In this document: one piece after another, positions 8,468-16,343 of the stretch
Layout of the letters: each line of letters begins with the position of its first letter
How positions within the stretch are numbered: position 1 is the first letter of the stretch
DNA from: Actibacterium ureilyticum
GTDB lineage: Bacteria > Pseudomonadota > Alphaproteobacteria > Rhodobacterales > Rhodobacteraceae
DNA length: 64,000 nt
NCBI RefSeq assembly: GCF_002285435.1
Contig: NZ_NSBT01000037.1
Coordinates: 1,132,313-1,196,312, forward strand
Direction of reading: 5' to 3'
Notes under the pieces: generated by a model
The model's database searches: none
Told to the model about the DNA's origin: nothing
The model's input: the letters and a program-made list of their open reading frames with translations, nothing else
Translations under genes and position numbers: made by a program

Positions 8468-9832
8468 CTATTCCTTGCCCAGCGATTTCAGGACACGGTC
8501 CAGCTTCTTGCCCTGGATCGAATGCGAGGGCGCGCCCTTGACCGCATTGTAATAGGCCGCCGGATCATAGGTATTGATCCCAAGGTTCAGGTGATCGACC
8601 GTCAACAGACCCATCGACGCCAGAACCGAATAGACCGCGATATATTCATTCGCCTCGGACGAGATCAGCTGCGCCTGCGCATCCAGCAGGTCCTGTTCGG
8701 CATCCAGCACATCCAGCGTGGTGCGCGACCCCAGCTTGGCCTCTTCCCGCGTTCCGTCATAGGCCAGTCGCGCCGAGCGGATCTGCTGGTTGCTGGCGGT
8801 GATCTGTGCCCGCGCCACGGCCAGGTCGGACCAGGCATTGCCCACATCCTCTTGCACCAGCCGCACGGTGTTCAACAGGCTCGACCGGGCCGACTGCTTG
8901 TTGTTGATCGCCTGCCGCTCGGCCGAATTGCGCGCCCCGCCCTGATAGATCCGCTGGCGCAGCGTCACGTTGGCCGAGGTGCTTTCGTCGCCGTGATCGT
9001 CGATCGTGTGATCCAGCCCCGCCGTGACGGTCGGCAGATAGTTGCCCCGCGCCGATGCGATGCGCAGCTCTGCGGCGGTGACCTGGTGCTGGGCCTGGAT
9101 GATGTCGGGATGACTGCGCTGCGCAATGCTGCGCGCCGCATCCAGTGTCGCGGGCAGCTTGGGCACCCGCGGCGTTCCGGTCAGTTGCCCCGGATAATGG
9201 CCGATGAACCGGTTATAGGATTCGCGCGCCGCTGCCAGCTCGCCCTCGCGCGCGGCCAGGTTGCTGCGCGCCGCCGCCAAAGCGGCCTCGGCGATGGAAA
9301 CGTCGGTGCGGGTGACTTCGCCGACCTCGAACCGGTCCCGCGATGCCCGCAATTCTTCGGTGATCAGGCGCACGTTGCTTTGCCCCAGCAGGACATTGCG
9401 CAACGCGCTGCGCACATTCATGTAGGCCCGCACCGCGTTCAGCAGAACGCCCTGCTCGACCCCAAGCAGCGCCGCCCGCGTGGCCAACACGCTTTCCTTG
9501 GCGATCTCGATGCCAAGCTTGTTGCGCCCGCCGGTGAACAGGTCCCAATCCACGCCCAGCGAAATCGAGCCGCTGTCGCGCGTGCCACTGGAAATCGGAT
9601 CGTTGTAGCGCGCCTGCGCCACGAAATCGAGGACCGGCCGCAGCGCGGCCACCGCCTGTGCGACATCCTCGTCGGCGGCACGCAGAACCGCGCGGTTCTG
9701 ATCCAGAAGATCGCTTTTCTTGTATGCGGCGACCAGCGCGTCGGTCAGGGTTTCGGCGTGCAAAGGCACGGACCCGAAGACGGCCCCCATCGCCACGACC
9801 CCCGAAAGGGCGAAGTTTCGAATTTTTTTCAT
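8468..9832 (-). CDS. tolC: TolC-family outer-membrane efflux/secretion channel
   Basis: A 454-aa outer-membrane factor forming the trimeric channel-tunnel of tripartite efflux pumps and type I secretion. The N-terminus MKKIRNFALSGVVAMG up to LHA is a signal peptide. The mature protein starts ETLTDALVAAYKKSDLL and contains two homologous helical halves, as shown by the repeated helix and strand pattern such as ALRPVLDFVAQARYNDP. An in-frame ATG 27 bases upstream is less likely because 9832 gives a standard signal peptide. It is 51 bases downstream of pcm on the same strand, a common alphaproteobacterial pairing. No inner-membrane pump or adaptor gene is next to it. Confidence 0.9.
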   Translation of the reverse strand: MKKIRNFALSGVVAMGAVFGSVPLHAETLTDALVAAYKKSDLLDQNRAVLRAADEDVAQAVAALRPVLDFVAQARYNDPISSGTRDSGSISLGVDWDLFTGGRNKLGIEIAKESVLATRAALLGVEQGVLLNAVRAYMNVRSALRNVLLGQSNVRLITEELRASRDRFEVGEVTRTDVSIAEAALAAARSNLAAREGELAAARESYNRFIGHYPGQLTGTPRVPKLPATLDAARSIAQRSHPDIIQAQHQVTAAELRIASARGNYLPTVTAGLDHTIDDHGDESTSANVTLRQRIYQGGARNSAERQAINNKQSARSSLLNTVRLVQEDVGNAWSDLAVARAQITASNQQIRSARLAYDGTREEAKLGSRTTLDVLDAEQDLLDAQAQLISSEANEYIAVYSVLASMGLLTVDHLNLGINTYDPAAYYNAVKGAPSHSIQGKKLDRVLKSLGKE

Positions 9833-9883
9833 TTGCTCTGTTCCTGCCTCAAACCTCACAAAGCCCGGGGCAAAGCACCGAGC

Positions 9884-10537
9884 TTACAACACAAATGCGC
9901 TGTGCCGCTCGAATCCCGGCAACACGGGGGCGCCGGCATTGAAGGCAAAACGCCAATTCACTTCGCCGTCGATCTTATACCCGATCCGGCAAACTCCCAA
10001 GGAACCTTCTGAAAACAGGGCGGCAATCCGGCCACCTTCTTTCAGCTGTGACACAATCGCATCAGGCAAATGCTCGACCGCACCTTGCAGGATGATCACG
10101 TCATAAGGCCCGTGCTTGGCCGCGCCCTCGGCCAGCGGCGCCTCGATCACGGCGGCATTGTCGGCCCCAAACTCGGTCAGGGCAGCCTGTGCATCGGCCG
10201 CCATCTGGGCGTCTTCCTCGACCGCGACGACCGCCTCGGCCATGCGCGCGATCACCGCCGCGCTATAGCCCAGCCCGCAGCCGATATCCAAGACCATCTC
10301 GTCGGGTTGCAGATCCAGCGCATCCAGCATCTTGGCCAGCGTGCGCGGCTCCAGCACCACGCGCCCACCGCCCAGATCGATATTCTCGCCGACATAGGCC
10401 GTCTCGCGCCGCGCATCGGGCACGAACGCCTCGCGCGGGACACTCAACAGCGCCTCGATGATGGGAAACTTGGTCACGTCGGACGGACGCACCTGGGTGT
10501 CGACCATCATACGGCGCAGGGAGGCAAAATCGGTCAT
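9884..10537 (-). CDS. pcm: Protein-L-isoaspartate O-methyltransferase
   Basis: A 217-aa SAM-dependent methyltransferase that repairs isoaspartyl damage in proteins. SAM motif I is [14 protein letters not shown] (83-96), and the family segment for substrate recognition lies just before it ([19 protein letters not shown], about 56-74). The start [18 protein letters not shown] at ATG 10537 matches family N-termini; the frame extends 16 residues upstream without merit. It is first in the pcm-tolC unit and divergent from tRNA-Cys. Confidence 0.88.
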   Translation of the reverse strand: MTDFASLRRMMVDTQVRPSDVTKFPIIEALLSVPREAFVPDARRETAYVGENIDLGGGRVVLEPRTLAKMLDALDLQPDEMVLDIGCGLGYSAAVIARMAEAVVAVEEDAQMAADAQAALTEFGADNAAVIEAPLAEGAAKHGPYDVIILQGAVEHLPDAIVSQLKEGGRIAALFSEGSLGVCRIGYKIDGEVNWRFAFNAGAPVLPGFERHSAFVL

Positions 10538-10669
10538 GAAAGCAGGTCTCTTCTTCGTCGCCGGAAACACCACACCTCTTGCCACAGAAAGCTTTCAACG
10601 GCAACCGATCTCGACCCGCGCCGAAACGCTTGCACCCCCCGCCCCCATGCGCTATGCCGTCGCCACTTC

Positions 10670-10743
10670 GGCGAGTTGGCGGAGTGGTTACGCAGCGGAT
10701 TGCAAATCCGTGTACACCGGTTCGATTCCGGTACTCGCCTCCA
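10670..10743 (+). tRNA. tRNA-Cys (anticodon GCA)
   Basis: Complete cloverleaf. The acceptor stem GGCGAGT pairs with ACTCGCC, and the anticodon arm is GCGGA-TTGCAAA-TCCGT with anticodon GCA at 10702-10704. The T-arm GGTTCGATTCC is intact, the discriminator is T and the CCA end is encoded (10741-10743). It reads the cysteine codons. It lies immediately before the acyl-carrier/MBOAT operon; tRNA 3' ends are common integration sites, but I found no second copy of the 3' end in the window. Confidence 0.96.
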
Positions 10744-10876
10744 AAACCCCACATCAACATCGAACTCTGGCGCCAAGAGGCCACATGTGCACCCTTGCGC
10801 TCGGGCGGCTTTGCCTGCGCATTGCAACACAGGCCATATGGCGATATCTGGGCGCAAGTTCAGTTTTCGGGATCCA

Positions 10877-11512
10877 ATGCCGCACATTCCAGAGCAAATC
10901 ATAGACGTGTTCCTTCGGGGCGACCGCGACTATATTCAGGGCACCCAGATCATTGCGCGCGCGTCTGAAACACTGGAGGCTGGCCCTTGGCGGTTCGAAC
11001 GGACGGGGTTTTCAGCCATCACGCGAAACCTGATCGCCTTTGCCGATCAGGACACGGATGGATCGGCCATCGGCACGGTTTGCTTTGTGGACGATACAGG
11101 TGCCGAGCGCATCCTTCATGTGATCGACAGCGGCGCGCCCGCGCCGCACAGGGATCAGCCGATCCCGGCAGCCGCGACCCGGCAGGAAAGCGGTGCCGCG
11201 GCAGAACCCCGGTATGCGTTTTCGCGGGTGCGCGGGTTCGAGGATATGCTGAACGCGATCGTCATTGCCATCAAGACAGAGCACACCGTGCGCTTCACGG
11301 GTTGCACCGATATCTGGCTGACAGGCATGCGCGGCCTGAACCTGCCCGTAGAGGGCGCGTTTCCCGAAAACGGACAGATCGGCCTGCAGATGATGCGCGC
11401 GCTGGCCGGTGAGAAGGGTCAGCAAACCCTTTGGCGTGTGGATATCCAAGCGAACGACGGTACAGCTTTTGCGCGCGGCGCCGTGACCTTTTCCTACAAG
11501 CCCGGAGCCTAG
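10877..11512 (+). CDS. Unknown protein, first gene of the KAS III/ACP/MBOAT operon
   Basis: A 211-aa soluble protein with no signal peptide or membrane helix, which I do not recognise. The N-terminal half contains RGDRDYIQGTQII and GPWRFERTGFSAITRN. The C-terminal half is rich in predicted strands and ends GTAFARGAVTFSYKPGA, a pattern seen in hot-dog-fold thioesterases and dehydratases, though no catalytic signature can be assigned. ATG 10877 was chosen because the open frame upstream runs through the tRNA. It stops 2 bases before the KAS III-like gene, so it is probably part of the same acyl-chain pathway, perhaps modifying or releasing an acyl-ACP. That role is a guess. Confidence 0.6.
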   Translation: MPHIPEQIIDVFLRGDRDYIQGTQIIARASETLEAGPWRFERTGFSAITRNLIAFADQDTDGSAIGTVCFVDDTGAERILHVIDSGAPAPHRDQPIPAAATRQESGAAAEPRYAFSRVRGFEDMLNAIVIAIKTEHTVRFTGCTDIWLTGMRGLNLPVEGAFPENGQIGLQMMRALAGEKGQQTLWRVDIQANDGTAFARGAVTFSYKPGA

Positions 11513-11514
11513 AA

Positions 11515-12504
11515 ATGCCGATCGTCGCAATCGACCATGCCGTTCCCGGGGTCATGCACACCGCCGCCGATCTGGCCGCTGCGACCGGCGCGGACGAGGC
11601 GTTCATTCGGGACAAGGTCGGCGTTCACAAACGCTATTGCCTGGGCGAGGACGAGACCGGGATCTCGCTTTCGCAGGCGGCTTGCGAAGCTCTTTTTGCC
11701 CGCGCGCCCGAATTACGGGATCAGGTCGACCTGCTGGTCTGTGTCACACAGAGCCCCGACCGCAAGCTGCCGCAGAATTCCGCGGGTCTTGCACATGCGT
11801 TGCAGCTTGGCCCAGGCACGGCGAGCTTCGATATCGCCCTGGGCTGTTCTGGATATGTCTATGCGCTGTCGGTGGTCGAAGGGTTCCTGATGGCCACGCA
11901 GATGGAGAATGCGGTTCTGGTGACCTGCGACCCCTATTCGCGGATCATCGACCCGACCGACAAGGCGACCAATTGCGTCTTTGGCGATGCCGCGACGGCG
12001 ACGTGGATACGTCGCCAGGGCAAGGGCGGGCGCATCGTCGCGACCGATTTCGGGACCGATGGCAGTCAGGGGGATGCGATCAGCATTGCTGGCGGCGGGG
12101 CTGCCGCGCCCATGGTGTCGATCATCGGCATGACGCCGCCCGAAACCTCCCAGATGTCGCTCTTTATGAATGGCCGGGCGGTTTTCAACTTCGTCAACGG
12201 CCAAGTGCCCAAAAGCATACGCGCCTGCCTGGAAAAAGCCGGGCTGGGCCTGGACGATATCGACCGGTTCGCGTTGCACCAGGGGTCGATCTATATGCTG
12301 GACGCGATGGCCAAGCGCGTGGGTATCCCGCCCGAAAAGCTGCTGAAGAACATGAATCATTTCGGCAACACGGTCTCATCCTCGATCCCGCTGCTGCTTT
12401 ACGATCTGCAGCAGAAAGGCGATTTAGACGGGCAACGGATCCTGGCCTCGGGGTTCGGCGTTGGGCTGTCCTGGGCCACGGCAATCCTGGAATTTGAGCT
12501 TTAG
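11515..12504 (+). CDS. KAS III (FabH-like) ketoacyl-ACP synthase
   Basis: A 329-aa thiolase-fold enzyme with the full Cys-His-Asn triad of KAS III: C111 in ALGCSGYVYAL, H255 in ALHQGS and N285 in NHFGNTVSSS. Housekeeping FabH condenses acetyl-CoA with malonyl-ACP. Relatives in specialised operons either start unusual chains or simply move acyl groups. The next gene, 7 bases away, is a small ACP, so this enzyme probably loads or extends an acyl group on that carrier. It is not beside other fab genes, which argues against the housekeeping role. Confidence 0.85.
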   Translation: MPIVAIDHAVPGVMHTAADLAAATGADEAFIRDKVGVHKRYCLGEDETGISLSQAACEALFARAPELRDQVDLLVCVTQSPDRKLPQNSAGLAHALQLGPGTASFDIALGCSGYVYALSVVEGFLMATQMENAVLVTCDPYSRIIDPTDKATNCVFGDAATATWIRRQGKGGRIVATDFGTDGSQGDAISIAGGGAAAPMVSIIGMTPPETSQMSLFMNGRAVFNFVNGQVPKSIRACLEKAGLGLDDIDRFALHQGSIYMLDAMAKRVGIPPEKLLKNMNHFGNTVSSSIPLLLYDLQQKGDLDGQRILASGFGVGLSWATAILEFEL

Positions 12505-12511
12505 GTGCGAC

Positions 12512-12757
12512 ATGACGGATGAAAAAGCCTTCGAATTGATCAAGCAGGCCTTGGAAAAGACCCAGGCCGGCAGCAGCGAAAAGGTGACGATGGAAACCGA
12601 TCTGATCGCGGATGGGATCGTCGACAGCCTGGATTCGATGAACTTCCTGTTCGAGCTGGAAACGGCTCTGGGCAAGTCGATCACCTCGATCGACGAGACC
12701 TTTGACGATTTCAAAGTCACAACGCTGGTGGATCTGGTCGTCAAAGAGAGCGCCTGA
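12512..12757 (+). CDS. Dedicated acyl carrier protein (81 aa)
   Basis: An 81-aa acidic four-helix carrier. The phosphopantetheine attachment site is S39 in IVDSLDSMNF, matching the DSL core. It differs from standard AcpP in the first helix and in lacking the usual VKKIV start. It lies between the KAS III-like and SGNH genes, and its stop overlaps the next start (TGATG). In DltABCD-type systems a similar DltC hands its cargo to the MBOAT protein, and I infer the same here. Confidence 0.85.
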   Translation: MTDEKAFELIKQALEKTQAGSSEKVTMETDLIADGIVDSLDSMNFLFELETALGKSITSIDETFDDFKVTTLVDLVVKESA

Positions 12758-13779
12758 TGCTGCGCACCGCCGCGGCACTGGGCATCTTGTGCGTATGCAT
12801 TGCACTGCCGCTATCGATTGACCGGCCGGAAATCCGGTTCGGATCGGCGGGCAATTCCCAGAAATGCCTGGCGAACCAGATCATCAACATGCCCACCGAT
12901 GTGAACATCCTGTTGTTGGGGTCGTCGCGCATGCGGCGTGGTCTGGACCCCGAGCAGCTTTCGAAAAGCATCGCTCAAAACCCCAAAGTCTATAACCTCG
13001 GCAGACCCGGTTTTTCCGCCTCTCGCTCCTATGTGATGCTCAGAGAGCTGTTCGACAGTGGTATCCGCCCGTCGCTTTTGGTGGTGGAGGCAGAAACCGA
13101 AGCGCTGAGAGGGGCTTTAAACACTAAAAAGTACGCCAGGCCCTTCACTTGGAGAGCGGACACGAGTTCTGTCTTCAGCTTTAAGGACCATCTTACATTC
13201 CCCGTTGCGATCGCCGAAACAGGCTATCTGGGGTGGAGCTTCATCGTTGGCAATGGCCTTTTGAGCAAGATCGAAAGGGGCCTGGCCCTCAAGCTTGCCG
13301 ACGACATCTTCGAGACCGATCCGTCGCAACCGGCGAAAACCGTTTGCATGAGAGAAACGTTCGACAATCCAACCCCTGTCGGCATTGCCAGAGCCGAACG
13401 TAAGAAAGCACGGATCGAGAAAATTCTGAACAAGCAGTTTGACGATTTGGATCACGAGTTTGACGACCGGTTCAACTTTGAAGACAACAGCTTCAGCCGA
13501 GCCGAATTCCACTATCTACAGAAGATCCGTGAATTGGCCCAACAGTACGACGCAGCGTTGATTGTCATCCGCCCTCATCACTATCGCAGCCCGCCACCGG
13601 ACGACAATGTCCGTGCGAAACTGACCCATCTGATCCCCGAATATCTTGCACCGCCAGAACAGGTGTATCGGCAGACCGCGCGGGAATTCATGGATAGAAG
13701 CCATTTGAATCCCAAGGGGCGCGAGATCTACACCCGTTGGCTGTCGCAGGAAATCGCGAAGGTGCTGGCGGAAAAATGA
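12757..13779 (+). CDS. SGNH/DltD-AlgJ-like periplasmic acyltransferase candidate
   Basis: A 340-aa protein with one N-terminal membrane anchor/signal helix (about 3-20). The nucleophile motif is LLLGSSRMRRGL (53-64), equivalent to the GxSR block of DltD/AlgX-type SGNH proteins. The C-terminal Asp-x-x-His block is MDRSHLNPKG (D313, H316). The chain should sit outside the inner membrane and pass an acyl group from the MBOAT partner to an envelope acceptor. Base composition is lower in GC than its neighbours: two 60-base stretches I counted were 50-53% against about 62% in the flanking genes. It is coupled by overlap to both the ACP and MBOAT genes. Confidence 0.72.
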   Translation: MLRTAAALGILCVCIALPLSIDRPEIRFGSAGNSQKCLANQIINMPTDVNILLLGSSRMRRGLDPEQLSKSIAQNPKVYNLGRPGFSASRSYVMLRELFDSGIRPSLLVVEAETEALRGALNTKKYARPFTWRADTSSVFSFKDHLTFPVAIAETGYLGWSFIVGNGLLSKIERGLALKLADDIFETDPSQPAKTVCMRETFDNPTPVGIARAERKKARIEKILNKQFDDLDHEFDDRFNFEDNSFSRAEFHYLQKIRELAQQYDAALIVIRPHHYRSPPPDDNVRAKLTHLIPEYLAPPEQVYRQTAREFMDRSHLNPKGREIYTRWLSQEIAKVLAEK

Positions 13780-14873
13780 TCCTTGGACTTGAACTCACCT
13801 TTGTGTTCCTGCTGGCGTTGGCGGCCATGTTCCGACTGCTGTTTCCACGTTTGCCACGCGTGGCGATGGTGGTGCTGATTGCCACGAACCTTGCGCTTCT
13901 GGCGGTCCTCAATGCAGTCACGGCGCTGTACCTGACCGCGCAAGTCGTCTTCGTGATGATCCTGTATGCGATCTGCCGCCGCTTCCCCGCACATGCCAAT
14001 CGTATCTCGTGGTTCGCCTTTCTGGGGCTGATCCCGTTCAACCTGCATATGTGGGTCGGCAAGTTTGTTGATCCATCCCCGATCTGGGCAGAGCTTGGGG
14101 CAGCCTCCAACGCGCGGGTGGTTTGGGTTGTCGGCAGTGCCTTTTTTGTCGTGAAATCCTTTGTCTGCCTGCGGGAATGCTTGCGGGAAAAGGCGCTGCA
14201 GCCCTTGCCGATACTGGCGGGTCTGACCTTTCTGCCCTCGTTCGCGGCGGGGCCGATATTCGGGTTGGCGCCGTTCAAGCCCGACAATATCGCGCAGCGG
14301 CTGGATATGCGGGAGCTGGCGCGGGCGGTGATGATGCTGGGCTGGGGTCTGGCGTCATTCTATGTCATTGCCCCGGAATTCAGGGACATGGCCGACCGGG
14401 TCAATCCGGGCGTCGTCGACCCGGTCTTTGACATGTATGCCAAGCTTGCCGCGCTCTATTTCGATTTCTCGGGGTATTCGCTGTTGGCCATCGCCTTTGG
14501 CGCGTTCTTCGGCGCGACCCTGCCGCAGAATTTCAACAAACCCTATCTGGCCACGTCGATCCGCGAATTCTGGCAACGCTGGCACATGTCGCTGGGCTGG
14601 TTTGTCAGCATGTATCTGTTCAAACCCTTCGTCCGGGTCACTGGATCCCCGCGCAAGGGGATCTTTCTGGCCTTTGTCCTGGTGGGCCTGTGGCACGAGG
14701 TCATGCCCGGCTATTTCCTGTGGGGGCTGGGGCATGGTTACGCGCTGAGCCTGGCCATGAAGCCACCCGCCTGGTGGCAACGTGCGATGGCGCGGCTGCC
14801 GCGGCGTGTGGTCAAGCTTATCGGCTGGTGGCTGACCATGACCTGGGTGGCTTTGCTGTCCGATCTTGCCTAG
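13776..14873 (+). CDS. MBOAT-family membrane O-acyltransferase (DltB/AlgI-like)
   Basis: A 365-aa polytopic inner-membrane protein with about 9-11 helices. MBOAT signatures are REFWQRWHMSLGWF (about 263-276) and GLWHEVMPGYFLWGLGHG, whose first His (about 306) corresponds to the catalytic histidine. It is shorter than AlgI (about 480) and slightly shorter than DltB (about 400). It starts inside the SGNH stop codon (ATGA). DltB-type proteins take an acyl group from a carrier protein in the cytoplasm and deliver it across the membrane to a DltD-like partner; gene order here is exactly compatible. The acceptor (glycan, lipid or protein) is unknown. Confidence 0.85.
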   Translation: MILGLELTFVFLLALAAMFRLLFPRLPRVAMVVLIATNLALLAVLNAVTALYLTAQVVFVMILYAICRRFPAHANRISWFAFLGLIPFNLHMWVGKFVDPSPIWAELGAASNARVVWVVGSAFFVVKSFVCLRECLREKALQPLPILAGLTFLPSFAAGPIFGLAPFKPDNIAQRLDMRELARAVMMLGWGLASFYVIAPEFRDMADRVNPGVVDPVFDMYAKLAALYFDFSGYSLLAIAFGAFFGATLPQNFNKPYLATSIREFWQRWHMSLGWFVSMYLFKPFVRVTGSPRKGIFLAFVLVGLWHEVMPGYFLWGLGHGYALSLAMKPPAWWQRAMARLPRRVVKLIGWWLTMTWVALLSDLA

Positions 14874-14893
14874 AACGGTACCGGAGGTCTGAT

Positions 14894-15019
14894 ATGAACA
14901 AGATACGCTCTGCCTGGCTGCGGCTTTACAACACCTGGTGGCTTTGGGGCGTTCTGGGCTGGTACATCGTGATCACCCACTATCCCATGGAAAACGTCCT
15001 GCCGGTTTACGCAGAGTGA
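14894..15019 (+). CDS. 41-aa single-helix peptide ending the MBOAT operon
   Basis: A 41-residue peptide: a basic N-terminus (MNKIRSAWLRLYN), one membrane helix (TWWLWGVLGWYIVI, about 14-27) and a short outer tail HYPMENVLPVYAE. A GGAGGT ribosome site sits 5 bases before ATG 14894, and the gene follows the MBOAT stop by 20 bases and precedes an intrinsic terminator, so it is very likely translated. Gram-positive dlt operons also carry a one-helix peptide, DltX, of about 50 aa. Size, topology and gene context are alike, while I see no convincing sequence identity. Confidence 0.72.
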   Translation: MNKIRSAWLRLYNTWWLWGVLGWYIVITHYPMENVLPVYAE

Positions 15020-15098
15020 CCCGGGCAGCCACCGTCCAGAGGCGACGGGCAGCAGCCGCGAACGGCTGATAAAGCGCCTGAGCGACACGGCGCGGTCC

Positions 15099-15122
15099 GC
15101 ACCGCCCCCGGTGCATTTTTTT
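15099..15122 (+). terminator. Intrinsic terminator of the MBOAT operon
   Basis: GCACCG (15099-15104), loop CCCC, CGGTGC (15109-15114), then A and seven Ts. It lies 80 bases past the stop of the 41-aa peptide gene. Its right arm and T-tract are also the left part of the LysR-type palindrome at 15110-15126, so one sequence may serve two purposes. Confidence 0.8.
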
Positions 15123-15126
15123 CACC
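15110..15126. promoter_or_regulatory. Putative LysR-type operator for the BMP operon
   Basis: GGTGCA-TTTTT-TTCACC differs at one base of 17 from the palindrome GGTGCA-TTTTT-TGCACC found between the LysR gene and the allophanate hydrolase gene. It lies 108 bases upstream of the BMP binding-protein start, a sensible place for LysR-type activation. This suggests that the regulator encoded at 22581-23480 controls this operon too. Confidence 0.6.
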
Positions 15127-15233
15127 GCTCCGGCAGAAAATGAGCAGAAGTCAGACCGCCCCCGAAGCCGTACCGTTTGACATGCACCAACGATACGCGC
15201 TGCCGCTTTGCGCCAAGAGACAGGGGATATGTC

Positions 15234-16343
15234 ATGTCGTTTCGCCTTGATCGCCGATCGCTTCTGGCCTCGACCGCCGCCATGGGCGCGACGGCGCTGC
15301 TGCCGGGGCGGGCCCTTGCCGCTGACCCGCTGACGGTGGGGTTCATCTATGTCGGACCGAAGGATGATTTCGGCTATAATCAGGCCCATGCCGAAGGCGC
15401 CGCCGCGGTAAAGGCCATGGCCGGCGTCAAGGTCATCGAAGAGGAAAACGTCCCCGAAACGGTCGATGTCCAAAGCACGATGGAATCGATGATCCAGTTC
15501 GATGGCGCGACGTTGCTGTTCCCGACCTCGTTCGGTTACTTCGACCCGCATATCCTGGAGGTCGCGCCCAAATATCCCGATATCCGGTTCCAGCATGCGG
15601 CGGGGCTGTGGTCGGCGGACAAACACCCGATGAACGTGGGCAGCTATTTCGGGTATATCGGCATGGGCCAGTTCCTGAACGGGATAACAGCAGGGCATGC
15701 CACGACCAGCAAAAAGATCGGCTTTGTCGCCGCCAAGCCGATCCCGCAGGTCCTGCTGAACATCAACTCGTTCCTGCTGGGCGCGCGGCAGGTGGACCCC
15801 GAAATCACCTGTCAGGTCATTTTCACCGGCGAATGGTCGCTGGCGGTGAAAGAGGCCGAGGCCACCAATGCGCTGGCCGATCAGGGCTGCGATGTGATTA
15901 CCTGCCATGTGGACGGGCCCAAGGTGGTGATGGAGACGGCAGCCGGGCGCGGGGCGTTTGTCTGTGGCTATCACGCGAACCAATCGCCGCTTGCGCCCGA
16001 AAAATACCTGACCGGCGCGGAATGGAACTGGGCCGATGTCTATACCGGCATGGTGCAGACCGTGCTGGATGGCGGCACCATCGACAATTTCGTCCGGGGC
16101 GGTCTGGCCGATGGCTTCGTCAAGATGAGCCCGCTGGGACCTGCCGTGTCCGACGCCGCGCGTGCCCAGTTCGAAGCCACCCGCGCCGAGATCATGAAAG
16201 GCGGCTATTCGGTGATCAAGGGCCCGCTCAAGGACAACGCGGGCAACGTGATCGCCGCCGAAGGTCAGGCCTTTGCTGAGGACGACATCGCCCTTGAAAG
16301 TATGGATTACCTGGTCGAAGGCGTCATCGGCTCGACCAGCTAA
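15234..16343 (+). CDS. BMP-family ABC substrate-binding protein
   Basis: A 369-aa periplasmic binding protein of the BMP/PnrA family, which usually binds nucleosides or related N-heterocycles. The twin-arginine-style leader is LDRRSLLASTAAMGATALL with cleavage near RALA. The mature part starts DPLTVGFIYVGPKDDFGYN, a classic BMP opening, and Asp/Asn residues for ribose or ureide contact are plausible. An AGGGGA site precedes ATG 15234. It heads an operon with two permeases, formamidase, two amidohydrolases and the ATPase, so its ligand may be a ureide- or biuret-like nitrogen compound rather than a nucleoside. Confidence 0.85.
   Translation: MSFRLDRRSLLASTAAMGATALLPGRALAADPLTVGFIYVGPKDDFGYNQAHAEGAAAVKAMAGVKVIEEENVPETVDVQSTMESMIQFDGATLLFPTSFGYFDPHILEVAPKYPDIRFQHAAGLWSADKHPMNVGSYFGYIGMGQFLNGITAGHATTSKKIGFVAAKPIPQVLLNINSFLLGARQVDPEITCQVIFTGEWSLAVKEAEATNALADQGCDVITCHVDGPKVVMETAAGRGAFVCGYHANQSPLAPEKYLTGAEWNWADVYTGMVQTVLDGGTIDNFVRGGLADGFVKMSPLGPAVSDAARAQFEATRAEIMKGGYSVIKGPLKDNAGNVIAAEGQAFAEDDIALESMDYLVEGVIGSTS

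Noticed and set aside
10670-10743. tRNA-Cys as an attachment site of an integrated island
   Set aside because: No integrase and no second copy of the tRNA 3' end were seen in the window, so integration is not supported.
10070-10876. Long extension of the unknown 211-aa protein through pcm and the tRNA
   Set aside because: It crosses a complete tRNA gene and an antisense methyltransferase, so translation across it is not plausible.
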